64,000 bases of DNA from DAIQRJ01 sp963708795. Lineage in GTDB: Bacteria; Actinomycetota; Actinomycetes; Propionibacteriales; DAIQRJ01. The stretch spans positions 248,001 to 312,000 of the forward strand of contig CAVPUH010000006.1 of assembly GCA_963708795.1 (NCBI GenBank). The letters are read 5' to 3'. The notes beneath the pieces were generated by a model. It saw only the letters and a program-made list of their open reading frames with translations. It was not told the DNA's origin and did no database searches. Shown piece after piece: positions 45,113-54,084 of this stretch; positions within the stretch are counted from its first letter, which is position 1; every line of letters starts with the position of its first letter. The translations under genes were made by a program, and so were the position numbers.

Positions 45113-46108
45113 CTACAGGCTCGCGCCGACGAGGGTGACCAGGTCGACGAGGCGGTTCGAGTAGCCCCACTCGTTGTCGTACCAGCCGATGACCTTGACC
45201 TCGTTGCCGATCACCTTCGTGAGCGGCGCGTCGAAGATGCACGACGCCGGGTCGGTGACGATGTCGCTGGAGACGATCGGGTCGGTGCTGTAGCGCAGGT
45301 ACTTGCCGTCGGCGGCCGCCTTCACAGCTTCGTTGACCTCCTCGACCGACGTTTCCCGGCCGACGATGACGGTGAGGTCGGTGGCCGAGCCGGTCGGCAC
45401 CGGGACCCGCAGCGCGAAGCCGTCGAGCTTGCCCTTGAGCTGCGGGAGGACCAGGCCGATCGCCTTCGCGGCGCCGGTCGAGGTGGGGACGATGTTCAGC
45501 GCGGCGGCGCGGGCACGGCGAAGGTCGGCGTGCGGGCCGTCCTGCAGGTTCTGGTCCTGCGTGTACGCGTGGATCGTCGTCATCAGACCCTTCTCGATCG
45601 TGAACGCGTCGTCGATCGCCTTCGCCATCGGCGCCAGGCAGTTCGTCGTGCAGGACGCGTTCGAGATGATCGTGTGGGCCGCGGCGTCGTACAGGTTGTC
45701 GTTGACGCCCATGACGACGGTGAAGTCCTCGTTCTTCGCCGGCGCGGAGATGATGACCTTCTTGGCGCCGCCGTCGACGTGCGCGCGAGCCTTCGTCGCG
45801 TCGGTGAAGAAGCCGGTCGACTCGATCACGACGTCGGCGCCGATGTCGCCCCACGGCAGCTTGGACGGGTCGCGCTCGGCGAAGGACTTGATCACCTTGT
45901 CGCCGACCTGGATGCCACCGTCGACGACGCTGACGGGCTGGCCGAGGCGGCCGAGGATCGAGTCGTACTTGAGCAGGTGGGCCTGGGTGTCGTCGTCACC
46001 GAGGTCGTTGAACGCCACCACCTCGATGTCGGCGCCCGCGGCCTGAGCGGCGCGGAAGAAGTTGCGGCCAATGCGGCCGAAGCCGTTGATACCGACGCGA
46101 ACGGTCAC
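45113..46108 (-). CDS. gap: Glyceraldehyde-3-phosphate dehydrogenase
   Basis: NAD-dependent oxidation of glyceraldehyde-3-P. 331 residues from GTG 46108, which has GGAGGA upstream; the in-frame extension to 46258 is unlike the family. NAD loop is VGINGFGRIGRNF. The catalytic Cys is in SNASCTTNCLAPM, and the catalytic His in the segment TIHAYTQDQNLQDG that follows. The C-terminal IGWYDNEWGYSNRLVDL is intact. The 232-bp gap upstream, after whiA, carries its promoter. Confidence 0.96.
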   Translation of the reverse strand: MTVRVGINGFGRIGRNFFRAAQAAGADIEVVAFNDLGDDDTQAHLLKYDSILGRLGQPVSVVDGGIQVGDKVIKSFAERDPSKLPWGDIGADVVIESTGFFTDATKARAHVDGGAKKVIISAPAKNEDFTVVMGVNDNLYDAAAHTIISNASCTTNCLAPMAKAIDDAFTIEKGLMTTIHAYTQDQNLQDGPHADLRRARAAALNIVPTSTGAAKAIGLVLPQLKGKLDGFALRVPVPTGSATDLTVIVGRETSVEEVNEAVKAAADGKYLRYSTDPIVSSDIVTDPASCIFDAPLTKVIGNEVKVIGWYDNEWGYSNRLVDLVTLVGASL

Positions 46109-46340
46109 AGGATGTTCCTCCTCGACGCCGCCGCCGGCGCTGGCGCGCGGACCCGGTCGGGAGCGCGCACGGCACCATCTGGCGAAGCGGCGTGATCGTG
46201 GTTGAGCGGCGAATACGGGCCGTCTGGGCGAGACGCCGACAGTCCCGGCGAACCCCACGCCCTCGTGCGGTCCGGACGTGATCCTAGGTCATGACCCCCC
46301 GACCGGACATGTCGGTTCGCGGGACGGCACCGCCGCGAGA

Positions 46341-47321
46341 TCAGCCCTCGAGGATCTCGACCGGCAGGCTGGCCTCGGTCGACGGGATCCCGAGATCGCT
46401 GGCGCGCTTGTCCGCCATGGCCAGCAGGCGCCGGATCCGTCCCGCGATCGCGTCCTTGGTCAGCGGCGGGTCATGCAGCGCACCGAGTTCCTCGAGGCTG
46501 GCCTGTTTGTGCTCGGCACGGAGCTCACCGGCGTGCCGGAGGTGTTCGGGAACGTCCTCGCCGAGGATCTCGAGAGCACGCTCGACTCGCGCGCCGGCGG
46601 CCACGGCCGCTCGGGCCGAGCGGCGCAGGTTCGCGTCGTCGAAGTTCGCGAGCCGGTTCGCGGTGGCTCGGACCTCGCGGCGCATCCGCCGTTCCTCCCA
46701 GGCCATCAGGCTCTCGAAGGCGCCGAGACGGGTGAGCAGGGCACCGATCGCGTCCCCGTCACGGATGACGACCCGGTCGACCCCGCGCACTTCACGCGCC
46801 TTGGCCACGATGCCGAGGCGTCGGGCCGCGCCGGCCAGGGCGAGGGCCGCCTCCGGGCCGGGACAGGTGACCTCGAGCGACGACGAGCGGCCGGGCTCGG
46901 TGAGGGAGCCGTGGGCCAGGAACGCGCCGCGCCAGGTGGCGATCGAGTCGCACACCGAGCCGTTGACGATCGCGGGTGGCAGGCCACGGACGGGGCGGCC
47001 GCGACCGTCGAGCAGTCCGGTCTGGCGGGCCAGTGCCTCACCGTCGGCCACGACGCGAACCAGGTAGCGGTTGGACTTGCGGAGACCGCTCGGAGCGACG
47101 ACCAGCAGCTCGCTGGCGTGCCCGAACACCTCGCCGATCTCACGGCGCAGCCGACGGGCCGCCGCGCCGGTGTCGAGTTCGGCCTCGACGACGATGCGAC
47201 CGGCGACGATGTGCAGACCGCCGGCGAACCGCAACGTCGCCGACACTTCCGCTTTGCGGCAACAGGGTTTGGTGATGTTGCTGCTAGCAAGCTCAGCCTT
47301 CACCCGCGCCGTCATTGCCAT
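46341..47321 (-). CDS. whiA: DNA-binding protein WhiA
   Basis: A homing-endonuclease-derived regulator, needed for sporulation septation in Streptomyces and conserved in Gram-positives. 326 residues with an N-terminal LAGLIDADG-like half (EVSATLRFAGGLHIVAGRIVVEAELD) and a C-terminal helix-turn-helix (LGEDVPEHLRHAGELRAEHKQASLEELGALHDPPLTKDAIAGRIRRLL). It is last in the yvcK/rapZ group on this strand (116 nt after yvcK). Confidence 0.95.
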   Translation of the reverse strand: MAMTARVKAELASSNITKPCCRKAEVSATLRFAGGLHIVAGRIVVEAELDTGAAARRLRREIGEVFGHASELLVVAPSGLRKSNRYLVRVVADGEALARQTGLLDGRGRPVRGLPPAIVNGSVCDSIATWRGAFLAHGSLTEPGRSSSLEVTCPGPEAALALAGAARRLGIVAKAREVRGVDRVVIRDGDAIGALLTRLGAFESLMAWEERRMRREVRATANRLANFDDANLRRSARAAVAAGARVERALEILGEDVPEHLRHAGELRAEHKQASLEELGALHDPPLTKDAIAGRIRRLLAMADKRASDLGIPSTEASLPVEILEG

Positions 47322-47437
47322 GCGCGCATCCTGCCACGCCTGTCACGCACCTCAGGCGCAAACGTCGGAAGCAGCCGGGAAGCGGACAGGACTCTGTCGA
47401 GCGGCACTCAGCCGTGCTGCCTACGGCCGTGCTGCGT

Positions 47438-48391
47438 TCAGCCCAGAATGGCCGCGTAGACCTTGGCGAGCTTCTGGACGTCGTGCCGCGGCTGGCCGGA
47501 GGCGTCGGCCACGTCGGCCAGCACGACCTCCGCGCCGCATGCCGCCGCGGCAGCGGTCAACGTCGGAACGTCGGTTCCGTAACACTCGTCGACCACCACG
47601 ACGTCGAGCCGCAGCCACGGAGCGTGCTCCCGCAGCACCGCGAGGTGGCGCTCCGGCGAGAAGCCGTCCGTCTCACCGCGCTGCGCGGCGATGTTGAGCG
47701 TCAGGATCCGCCGCGCCGGAGTGGCCTCGAGGGCCTTCGCGAGGTCGGGAACCATCAGATGGGGCATCACCGAGGTGAACCACGAGCCCGGCCCCAGGAC
47801 GACGGCGTCCGCCTCCGCGAGGGCGGCGAGGGCTTCGGGAACGGCCGGCGGGTTCTCCGGCTCGAGCCGCACCGCACGGACCTCCCCGGTGGTGCCGGCC
47901 ACCTGGACCTGTCCACGCAGCGTGGTGACGGCCAGGGGGTCGGTCGGGTCGAGCCCGGCGACGTCGCCGACGATGTCGAGCGGGACGGCAGCCATCGGCA
48001 GCACTCGTCCCCGCGCACCGAGCAGCCGCGCCACCCAGTCGAGGCCCTCCACGGACTGCGTCATGTCCCACAGTGCCACGATGAGGAGGTTGCCGAGCGA
48101 GTGCCCGGCGAGGGGCCCGTCCCCGCCGAAGCGGTGCTGCAGCACGCGCGCCCAGGTGCGCCCCCAGTCGTCGTCACCGCACAGCGCGGCGAGTGCCTGC
48201 CGTAGGTCGCCTGGCGGCAGCACGTCGAACTCGTCCCGGAGCCGACCTGAGGAGCCGCCGTTGTCGGCGACCGTGACGATGCCCGTCAGCCGCTCGGTGA
48301 TCTGACGCAATGCGGCCAGCGACGCGGCCAGCCCGTGTCCGCCGCCCAGGGCGACGACCCGAGGCGATTCGATCGGGCCCGGCTCACTCAT
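47438..48391 (-). CDS. yvcK: YvcK/CofD-like protein
   Basis: A 317-residue protein of the gluconeogenesis-factor group, which is related to CofD and binds UDP-sugars. In other bacteria it affects cell-wall growth and carbon use. Blocks seen are VVALGGGHGLAASLAALR, VTVADNGGSSGRLRDEFDVLPPGDLRQALAAL and DAVVLGPGSWFTSVMPHLMVPDLAKAL. Its start overlaps the rapZ stop by 8 nt. Confidence 0.94.
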   Translation of the reverse strand: MSEPGPIESPRVVALGGGHGLAASLAALRQITERLTGIVTVADNGGSSGRLRDEFDVLPPGDLRQALAALCGDDDWGRTWARVLQHRFGGDGPLAGHSLGNLLIVALWDMTQSVEGLDWVARLLGARGRVLPMAAVPLDIVGDVAGLDPTDPLAVTTLRGQVQVAGTTGEVRAVRLEPENPPAVPEALAALAEADAVVLGPGSWFTSVMPHLMVPDLAKALEATPARRILTLNIAAQRGETDGFSPERHLAVLREHAPWLRLDVVVVDECYGTDVPTLTAAAAACGAEVVLADVADASGQPRHDVQKLAKVYAAILG

Positions 48392-49289
48392 GGCCGAGGT
48401 CCCGGTGGACGACGAGGCTCGGCACGTTGCGCGCGCGCAGACGGAGCGCGAGCGCCTCGGACATCGCGACCGACCGGTGCTTGCCGCCGGTGCATCCGAT
48501 GCCGATCGTCGCGAATCGCTTGCCCTCGGCGAGATACCCGGCCGCCACGATGTCGAGGAGCCCGTCGAGCTGGTCGAGGAACGGTTTGGCTGCGGGCTGG
48601 CCCAACACGTATTCGCTGACGTCGGGATCGAGCCCCGAGTGCGGCCGCAGTGCAGGAACCCAGAAGGGGTTCGGGAGGAACCTGCAGTCGAACACGAGGT
48701 CGGCGTCGACCGGGATGCCGTACTTGAAACCGAACGACACGATCGTGGTGTGCAGGGCCTGGTCGTCGTCCCCGGCGAACGCCGCGACCAGCTTGCGGGT
48801 CAGCTCGTGGACGTTGAGGGCGGACGTGTCGATCACCAGGTCGGCCGAGCCGCGAAGGTCGGCCATCATCGCCCGTTCGCGTTCGATGCCGTCGACCACG
48901 CGACCACCGGCCTGGAGTGGATGCGGTCGGCGCACGCTCTCGTATCGCCGGACGAGGACCTCGTCGGTCGCCTCCAGGAACAGGATGCTCGGCTTGACGC
49001 CCTGCCGGTCGAGCTCGGCCAGGGAACCGACCAGGTCGGCGAAGAACGATCCGGACCGGACGTCCACGACCACCCCGATGCTGCGCGGACCACTCGTCGA
49101 GGCGGTGACGAGGTCGAGCACCGAACCGAGCAGCGCGGGCGGGAGATTGTCGACGACGAACCAGCCGAGATCCTCCAGGACGTGCGCCGCGGTGCTCCGG
49201 CCGGCTCCCGACATCCCCGACACCACGACGACGCGGGGGCCGTCGTCGTCCGTCCCGGGTTGCCCGAAGGCCGCGTCAGACGTCGGCAT
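48384..49289 (-). CDS. rapZ: RNase adapter protein RapZ (P-loop)
   Basis: A 301-residue P-loop protein. Walker A is VVSGMSGAGRSTAAHVLEDLG, followed by WFVVDNLPPALL. The C-terminal domain carries FKYGIPVDADLVFDCRFLPNPFW and GIGCTGGKHRSVAMSEALA. In E. coli RapZ steers RNase E to the GlmZ RNA and senses glucosamine-6-P; in Gram-positives the role is less defined. It is part of the conserved uvrC-rapZ-yvcK-whiA set. Confidence 0.94.
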   Translation of the reverse strand: MPTSDAAFGQPGTDDDGPRVVVVSGMSGAGRSTAAHVLEDLGWFVVDNLPPALLGSVLDLVTASTSGPRSIGVVVDVRSGSFFADLVGSLAELDRQGVKPSILFLEATDEVLVRRYESVRRPHPLQAGGRVVDGIERERAMMADLRGSADLVIDTSALNVHELTRKLVAAFAGDDDQALHTTIVSFGFKYGIPVDADLVFDCRFLPNPFWVPALRPHSGLDPDVSEYVLGQPAAKPFLDQLDGLLDIVAAGYLAEGKRFATIGIGCTGGKHRSVAMSEALALRLRARNVPSLVVHRDLGHE

Positions 49290-49328
49290 CAGTCAACTCC
49301 TCGCACTCGCGGCTACCGCCGCGGGCGA

Positions 49329-51374
49329 TCATTCCAGGATCTCGCCGGTCGCGGTGTTGATCGCGGGGGTGTTCGGCGTGGCTGCCGCGAGTGCGTCGAC
49401 GACGGCCTGGGCCGTCGAGGGACCGATCCCGTCGACGGCGGCGACCTCGTCGACCGAAGCCGCCCGCAGTCGCTTCATCGAGCCGAACGACTTCAGCAAG
49501 GCCTTGCGGCGGGTCGGCCCCAGCCCCGCGACCTCGTCGAGGGCGCTGGTCGTCATCGACTTGCTCCGCTTGCTGCGGTGGTAGGTGATCGCGAACCGGT
49601 GCGCCTCGTCCCGGACCCGCTGGAGGAGGTACAGCCCTTCGCTGGTACGCGGCATGATCACCGGGTCGTCCTCCCCCGGCAGCCAGACCTCCTCCAGGCG
49701 CTTGGCCAGCCCGCAGACCGGAATCGCCTGGAGCCCCATCTCGTCCATCGCCGCTCGCGCCGCCGCCACCTGCGGCGCTCCGCCGTCGACGACCACCAAC
49801 CCAGGGGCGTACGCGAACCGCCGCCGCCGTCCGGTCTCGGGGTCGATCAGCGCCGCGATGCCGGCGGTACCGTCGACGTCGCCGCCGTCCGAAGTCGTCC
49901 GGGCGGCCGCCATCGCCGCCGCCAGCTCCTCCTGCTCGTGCCGGTACCGCGCGAACCGACGCTTCAGGGTCTCGGCGAGGGCGGCGGTGTCGTAGGACCC
50001 TTCGAAACCGCGGATGGAGAACCGCCGATAGTCGGCCTTGCGCGGCAGCCCGTCCTCGAACACCACCATGGACGCGACCACGTTGGTCTCCTGCAGGTTC
50101 GAGATGTCGTAGCACTCGATCCGCAGGGGCACCTCGTCGAGCCCGAGCGCCTCGGTGATCTGTTCGAGTGCTTGTCCTCGGGTGGAGAGGTCGGATGCCC
50201 GCTTGGTCTTGTGCATCACCAACGCCTGCTCGGCATTCCGGGTCACGGTCTGCGCGAGAGTCGCCTTGTCGCCGCGCTGGGCGACGCGGAGCGAGACGCT
50301 GCTGCCGCGGAGACCGGAGAGCCACTCGGTCAGCACGGCGACGTCGTGCGGGTCGCTCGGCACGGCCGGCACGAGGATCTCCTTCGGCACCAGGTCGCGC
50401 CGGGCGGCGGCGTCCACGATCGGGTCCCCGGTCGACTCGGCGTTCCCGTAGAGCTGGAGCAGGGCAGCCTCGACATGTCCGGCGGTGTCGGCGTCGTCGA
50501 CCTTGTCCGCGACCCACCCGCGTTGGCCGCGGATACGACCGCCGCGGACGTGGAAGATCTGGACGGCGAGTTCGAGGTCGTCCTCGGCGAACCCGATGAC
50601 GTCTGCATCGGTTCCGTCGCTGAGCACGACAGCGTTCTTCTCGAGTGCGCGTCGCATGGCGCCGAGGTCGTCGCGAAGGCGCGCGGCGCGTTCGAAGTCG
50701 AGTGCGTCGGAGGCGCGGCGCATGTCGGCCTCGAGGCGCTTGGTGAACCGGTCGGTGTTGCCGGCCATGAAGTCGCAGAAGTCGTCGACGATCTGACGAT
50801 GCTCGTCCTCGCTGACCCGGCTCACGCACGGGGCCGAGCACTTGCCGATGTAGCCGAGCAGGCAGGGCCGGTCGATCTGCCGGGACCTGTTGAAGACACC
50901 CTTGGAACAGGTGCGGGCCGGGAAGACGCGGAGCAGCAGGTCGAGGGTCTCGCGGATCGCCCAGGCGTGCGCGTACGGGCCGAAGTACCGGACACCCTTG
51001 CGTTTGGCGCCACGCATGACGGCGAGCCGTGGGTAGTCCTCGTTGAGCGTGACGGCGAGCCACGGGTAGGACTTGTCGTCGCGATACCGGACGTTGTAGC
51101 GGGGGTCGAATTCCTTGATCCACGAGTACTCGAGCGCGAGTGCCTCGACCTCGGTGTTGACGGTCGTCCACTGGACCCGGCTCGCCGACGTGACCATCGC
51201 CTGCGTGCGGGGGTGCAGGGCGCTCAGGTCCGCGAAGTAGGAGTTCAGCCGCGGGCGGAGTGACTTCGCCTTGCCGACGTAGATGACGCGGCCGGTGTCG
51301 TCGATGAAGCGGTACACACCGGGGTTGGTCGGGATCGACCCGACGGCCGGACGGTACGTCGACGGATCTGCCAC
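49329..51374 (-). CDS. uvrC: Excinuclease ABC subunit UvrC
   Basis: Endonuclease that makes both cuts in nucleotide excision repair. 681 residues. The N-terminal GIY-YIG domain is PGVYRFIDDTGRVIYVGKAKSLRPRLNSYF. A cysteine pair follows in GYIGKCSAPCVSRV, then UvrBC-binding ADMRRASDALDFERAARLRDDL. The RNase H-like half has ECYDISNLQETNVVASMVVFEDG, and the tandem helix-hairpin-helix end has LDEVAGLGPTRRKALLKSFGS and VDGIGPSTAQAVVDAL. It lies 40 nt upstream of rapZ. Confidence 0.96.
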   Translation of the reverse strand: MADPSTYRPAVGSIPTNPGVYRFIDDTGRVIYVGKAKSLRPRLNSYFADLSALHPRTQAMVTSASRVQWTTVNTEVEALALEYSWIKEFDPRYNVRYRDDKSYPWLAVTLNEDYPRLAVMRGAKRKGVRYFGPYAHAWAIRETLDLLLRVFPARTCSKGVFNRSRQIDRPCLLGYIGKCSAPCVSRVSEDEHRQIVDDFCDFMAGNTDRFTKRLEADMRRASDALDFERAARLRDDLGAMRRALEKNAVVLSDGTDADVIGFAEDDLELAVQIFHVRGGRIRGQRGWVADKVDDADTAGHVEAALLQLYGNAESTGDPIVDAAARRDLVPKEILVPAVPSDPHDVAVLTEWLSGLRGSSVSLRVAQRGDKATLAQTVTRNAEQALVMHKTKRASDLSTRGQALEQITEALGLDEVPLRIECYDISNLQETNVVASMVVFEDGLPRKADYRRFSIRGFEGSYDTAALAETLKRRFARYRHEQEELAAAMAAARTTSDGGDVDGTAGIAALIDPETGRRRRFAYAPGLVVVDGGAPQVAAARAAMDEMGLQAIPVCGLAKRLEEVWLPGEDDPVIMPRTSEGLYLLQRVRDEAHRFAITYHRSKRSKSMTTSALDEVAGLGPTRRKALLKSFGSMKRLRAASVDEVAAVDGIGPSTAQAVVDALAAATPNTPAINTATGEILE

Positions 51375-51412
51375 GAATCCACCCTACGAGGAGTGTCCGA
51401 CAGCGCCGACGA

Positions 51413-52060
51413 TCAGCCGATCACCGGTGTGGATTCGGTCGGTGTCGGCGACGGAGTGGTCGGGGTCGGCGACGGTGTGGTCGGGTCGGCGTGGGTGTCG
51501 TCGGGGTCGGCGTGGGTGTCGTCGGGGTCGGCGTGGGTGTGGCGGTGCGGGTGGTCTGCGTCGGCGACGGGCTGGGCGCGGGGGTCGGGCGCGTTCGGAC
51601 GACGTCGACGTGAGTCGATCCCCGCACGGCGCCGACGGACGCCGTCACCACCGTCGAGCCGATGCCGGTGGCGTGGACGACGCCGTTCGGGTCCACGACG
51701 GCGACGGCCTGGTCGCCGGAGGCCCAGACGACACCGGACACCGGGACGCTCCGCCCGTCGCTCGACCAGCCCTGCGCATGGGCGCCGGCAGCTCGTCTCG
51801 ACGACGAGCACCAGGGGGTCCGGAGTCACCACGATGCGGTCGAGTACCGCCGGCTGCTGGGCCTGATCGAGCGCGCCCCTCGCGACGAACCCGCCGGCGA
51901 GGACCACCAGGGTCACGCCGAACGCGGCCGCGTAGCGGAGGAACAGCCGCCGCCGGAACTCCGGCGTTCCGGCGGACGCGGCCGAGCCGGCGTCGGCGGG
52001 CCTCGTGGTGGCCGCCTCGGTGGCGGCGTCCGCCAGTCGCGCGCGCAGCTCCGCTCTCAT
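51413..52060 (-). CDS. Single-pass membrane protein with Big2 domain and Thr-Pro tail, two indels
   Basis: About 215 residues after correction. An acidic cytoplasmic N-terminus (MRAELRARLADAATEAA) precedes one membrane helix (LFLRYAAAFGVTLVVLAGGFVA). A bacterial Ig-like type 2 domain follows (GVVWASGDQAVAVVDPNGVV, then TVVTASVGAVRGSTHVDVV), and the end is a low-complexity Thr/Pro tail. Two indels interrupt it. One extra base lies at about 51780-51799, before the Big2 domain. One missing G lies at 51483-51485, in the Thr-Pro repeats, where two neighbouring copies have four Gs. Its ATG overlaps the stop of the sigma-like gene, so it may act as that protein's membrane partner or anti-sigma. That role is inference. 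Confidence 0.65.
   Translation of the reverse strand: MRAELRARLADAATEAATTRPADAGSAASAGTPEFRRRLFLRYAAAFGVTLVVLAGGFVARGALDQAQQPAVLDRIVVTPDPLVLVVETSCRRPCAGLVERRAERPGVRCRLGLRRPGRRRRGPERRRPRHRHRLDGGDGVRRRRAGIDSRRRRPNAPDPRAQPVADADHPHRHTHADPDDTHADPDDTHADPTTPSPTPTTPSPTPTESTPVIG
51483..51540. repeat. 21-bp tandem repeats encoding TPTPTTP units
   Basis: Just under three copies of a 21-bp unit (on the plus strand GGTCGGCGTGGGTGTCGTCGG). The copy at the left has one G fewer than the others, and this changes the reading frame of the gene. Either slippage or a sequencing error could do this. Confidence 0.75.
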
Positions 52061-52693
52061 GACGCTGCCAGCGCGCTGGTCGCGACCCGCAGGTCGCCGG
52101 TGACCGCCTCGACCGGGCGCCCGGTCATCGTGGCGATCTGAGCCGCAGGCACGCCGCCGAAATCGTGCAGGACGACGGCGACTCGCTGGGGCGGCGTGAG
52201 TCGCGCCAGCGGGGACGCCGGCGAGTCCTCGGCGGGCCCACTCACCCATCGCTCGTGCGCGCCCGCCAATTGGACGAGCTCGCAGAGGACGTACGCCCGC
52301 AACTCCGGCGTCACAGCGCCGCGCCACGCCCCGGCGGTCCTGGCCCAGGCGGCTTCGACGAGGGCCGCGGCGGCCTCGGGCGGGGCGCACAGGAGGTGCG
52401 CGCACAACTCGACGTCGCCGCGGTGATCCTCGAACGTCTTGCGCATCCGATGCTCGCGCTCGCGCGCGCCGGCCTTGACCTTGATCCCGACGGGGAACCC
52501 GAACTCGACCTCGGACACGAGCGGGAACAGCACAGCGGCGAAGACAAGCGTCGCTCCGACGGCCAGCGCGACGACACCGAGTCGGGCTGTGCCAGACGAC
52601 CCCGACGACCAGGCAACCGGTCGCGACGACGAGGAGCGCGATCCGCGCGGGCCGCCACGCCTGACGCCAGCGCGGTCGGGGCACCTCGCACAT
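52057..52693 (-). CDS. Sigma-factor-like protein with N-terminal membrane helices, frameshifted
   Basis: About 211 residues after correction. From ATG 52693 the first frame encodes a basic start and a membrane helix (IALLVVATGCLVVGVVW). The next frame supplies a second helix (LGVVALAVGATLVFAAVLFPLV), a helical middle (VELCAHLLCAPPEAAAALVEAAWARTAG) and a region like sigma-70 region 4 (LTPPQRVAVVLHDFGGVPAAQIATMTGRPVEAVTGDLRVA). One extra base around 52580-52586 explains the break. A sigma-like helix-turn-helix attached to membrane helices is unusual. It may no longer act in transcription. Coupled to the Big2 membrane protein by a 4-nt overlap. Confidence 0.65.
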
Positions 52694-52860
52694 GGGGTAT
52701 GCCTCCGCTCAGGTGTCGACTCCGACCAGCCAACCTGCCTGGGTCTCAAGAGGACGCGACGGCAGGTTCTGAGACACGACACGCGGCTCGACAGCAGGTC
52801 GCCTGCGGTTTACGTTGTGGACTCATCACATTTCGCAGTCAACCGATTACGAAGGGTCAC

Positions 52861-53367
52861 ATGTCGATGCACGCACCGGCCCGATCGAGAGTCGTCGTGG
52901 CTCTGCTGGCGGCCGCCACCGCCCTCGCGGTGATCCTGCCCGCCGGCGCGGTCGCGGCAGCTCACACGACGATCACGTCCAGACCCGCAGCCGTCTCCGT
53001 GGCGACATATCAGACGTCCGTGCGAACCCTGACGAACGCCGAGCGTCATCGCCGCAGCCTCGGTTCCCTGGCTGTCGGCCCGTGCGTGACGAAGTACGCC
53101 GTCGCGTGGGCGAAGCACATGGCCAAGACGCGGGTGCTCGTGCACCAGAACCTTCAGCCGATCATGAAGGCCTGCCGGCTGGCCTGGGTCGGCGAGAACA
53201 TCGCCTACGGCTATCAGACGCCCAAGGCGGTGGTCGCGGCGTGGATGAAGTCGCCCGGCCACCGGGAGAACATCCTGCGCAAGCAGTTCACCCGCATCGG
53301 GGTCGGCGCGGCGAAGGACAAGAACGGCGTCTACTGGGTGAGCCAGGTCTTCAGCCGGCCGCGGTGA
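52861..53367 (+). CDS. Secreted CAP (SCP/PR-1) domain protein
   Basis: A 168-residue exported protein. Signal peptide: basic MSMHAPARSRVVVALLAAATA core, then ILPAGAVAAA with a likely cleavage near residue 33. The CAP domain runs from about residue 50: LTNAERHRRSLGSLAVGPCVTKYAVAWAKHMAKT, HQNLQPIMKACRLAWVGENIAYGY, and AAWMKSPGHRENILRKQFTRIGVGAA. The His/Glu pocket residues (GENI, PGHREN) are present, and two Cys may pair. Function of bacterial CAP proteins is mostly unknown. Transcribed away from the sigma-like gene. Confidence 0.92.
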   Translation: MSMHAPARSRVVVALLAAATALAVILPAGAVAAAHTTITSRPAAVSVATYQTSVRTLTNAERHRRSLGSLAVGPCVTKYAVAWAKHMAKTRVLVHQNLQPIMKACRLAWVGENIAYGYQTPKAVVAAWMKSPGHRENILRKQFTRIGVGAAKDKNGVYWVSQVFSRPR

Positions 53368-53416
53368 GTCGCGCGTGGCCGGCGGCGCCCGCCACGTCGA
53401 CGTGAGCCGTCGCCGC

Positions 53417-53422
53417 TAACGT
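53417..53422 (+). promoter_or_regulatory. -10 box TAACGT of a leaderless promoter
   Basis: TAACGT ends 6 nt before GTG 53429. Confidence 0.45.
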
Positions 53423-53428
53423 CACGAC

Positions 53429-54061
53429 GTGCACCCGAGCCAGTCCAGCGAGTCGTCGCCGAATCACCTGTGGATCGGCGGCTCCCCGTGTTCGGGCAAG
53501 TCGACCGTCGCCGCCACCCTCGCCGCAGCGAGTGGTCGAGTGGTCTACTCCTGTGACGACGCCTGGGATCGGCACTCCGCTGCCGCCACCGGCAACAGCC
53601 AGCCGGTGCTGCACGACCTCTCCGTGGTCGCCACCGACGTGCGGCTCCGTCGTCCGGTCGGCGTCCAGGTCGACGACGTCGTCGCCGCGTATCGCGAGCA
53701 GTTCCCGTCCATCCTGGCCGACGTCCGCGACGCTCCCCCGACCGTCCTCGAGGGTGCCGCGCTCCTGCCGGACCTGCTCGCCGGTATCGACGTTCCGGCG
53801 GACCGGGCAGTTTGGCTGGTGCCGTCGGAGACCTTCCAGCGCGCGCACTACGCGCGGCGCACCTGGGCGTTCGACCTGCTCGCCGACGCTCCCGACGCGG
53901 CCGATCTCTTCGAGGCGTGGATGCAGCGCGACGCGGCCTTCGCGGCAATCGTCGCCGACCAGGCTCGCGACCACGGTTACGACGCGATCGTCGTCGACGG
54001 CTCTCGCACCGTCGACGAACTGACGGCGCTCGTCAACCGACGGTTCGGGCTGTCAGGTTGA
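53429..54061 (+). CDS. P-loop kinase-like ATP-binding protein
   Basis: A 210-residue cytoplasmic protein. Walker A is LWIGGSPCSGKSTVAATLAA, and YSCDDAWDRHS follows where small-molecule kinases bind substrate. TVLEGAALLPDLLAGI carries a possible Walker B-like acid. The tail DAIVVDGSRTVDELTALVNRRF is typical of adenylate- or shikimate-kinase-like proteins of unknown specificity. Its stop lies 23 nt from that of the convergent dehydratase. Confidence 0.82.
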   Translation: MHPSQSSESSPNHLWIGGSPCSGKSTVAATLAAASGRVVYSCDDAWDRHSAAATGNSQPVLHDLSVVATDVRLRRPVGVQVDDVVAAYREQFPSILADVRDAPPTVLEGAALLPDLLAGIDVPADRAVWLVPSETFQRAHYARRTWAFDLLADAPDAADLFEAWMQRDAAFAAIVADQARDHGYDAIVVDGSRTVDELTALVNRRFGLSG

Positions 54062-54084
54062 CGGGCCAAGGGGCTGAACGGCCG

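Noticed and set aside
51480..51545. CRISPR-like repeats
   Set aside because: The 21-bp units are directly adjacent without spacers and encode a Thr-Pro tail.
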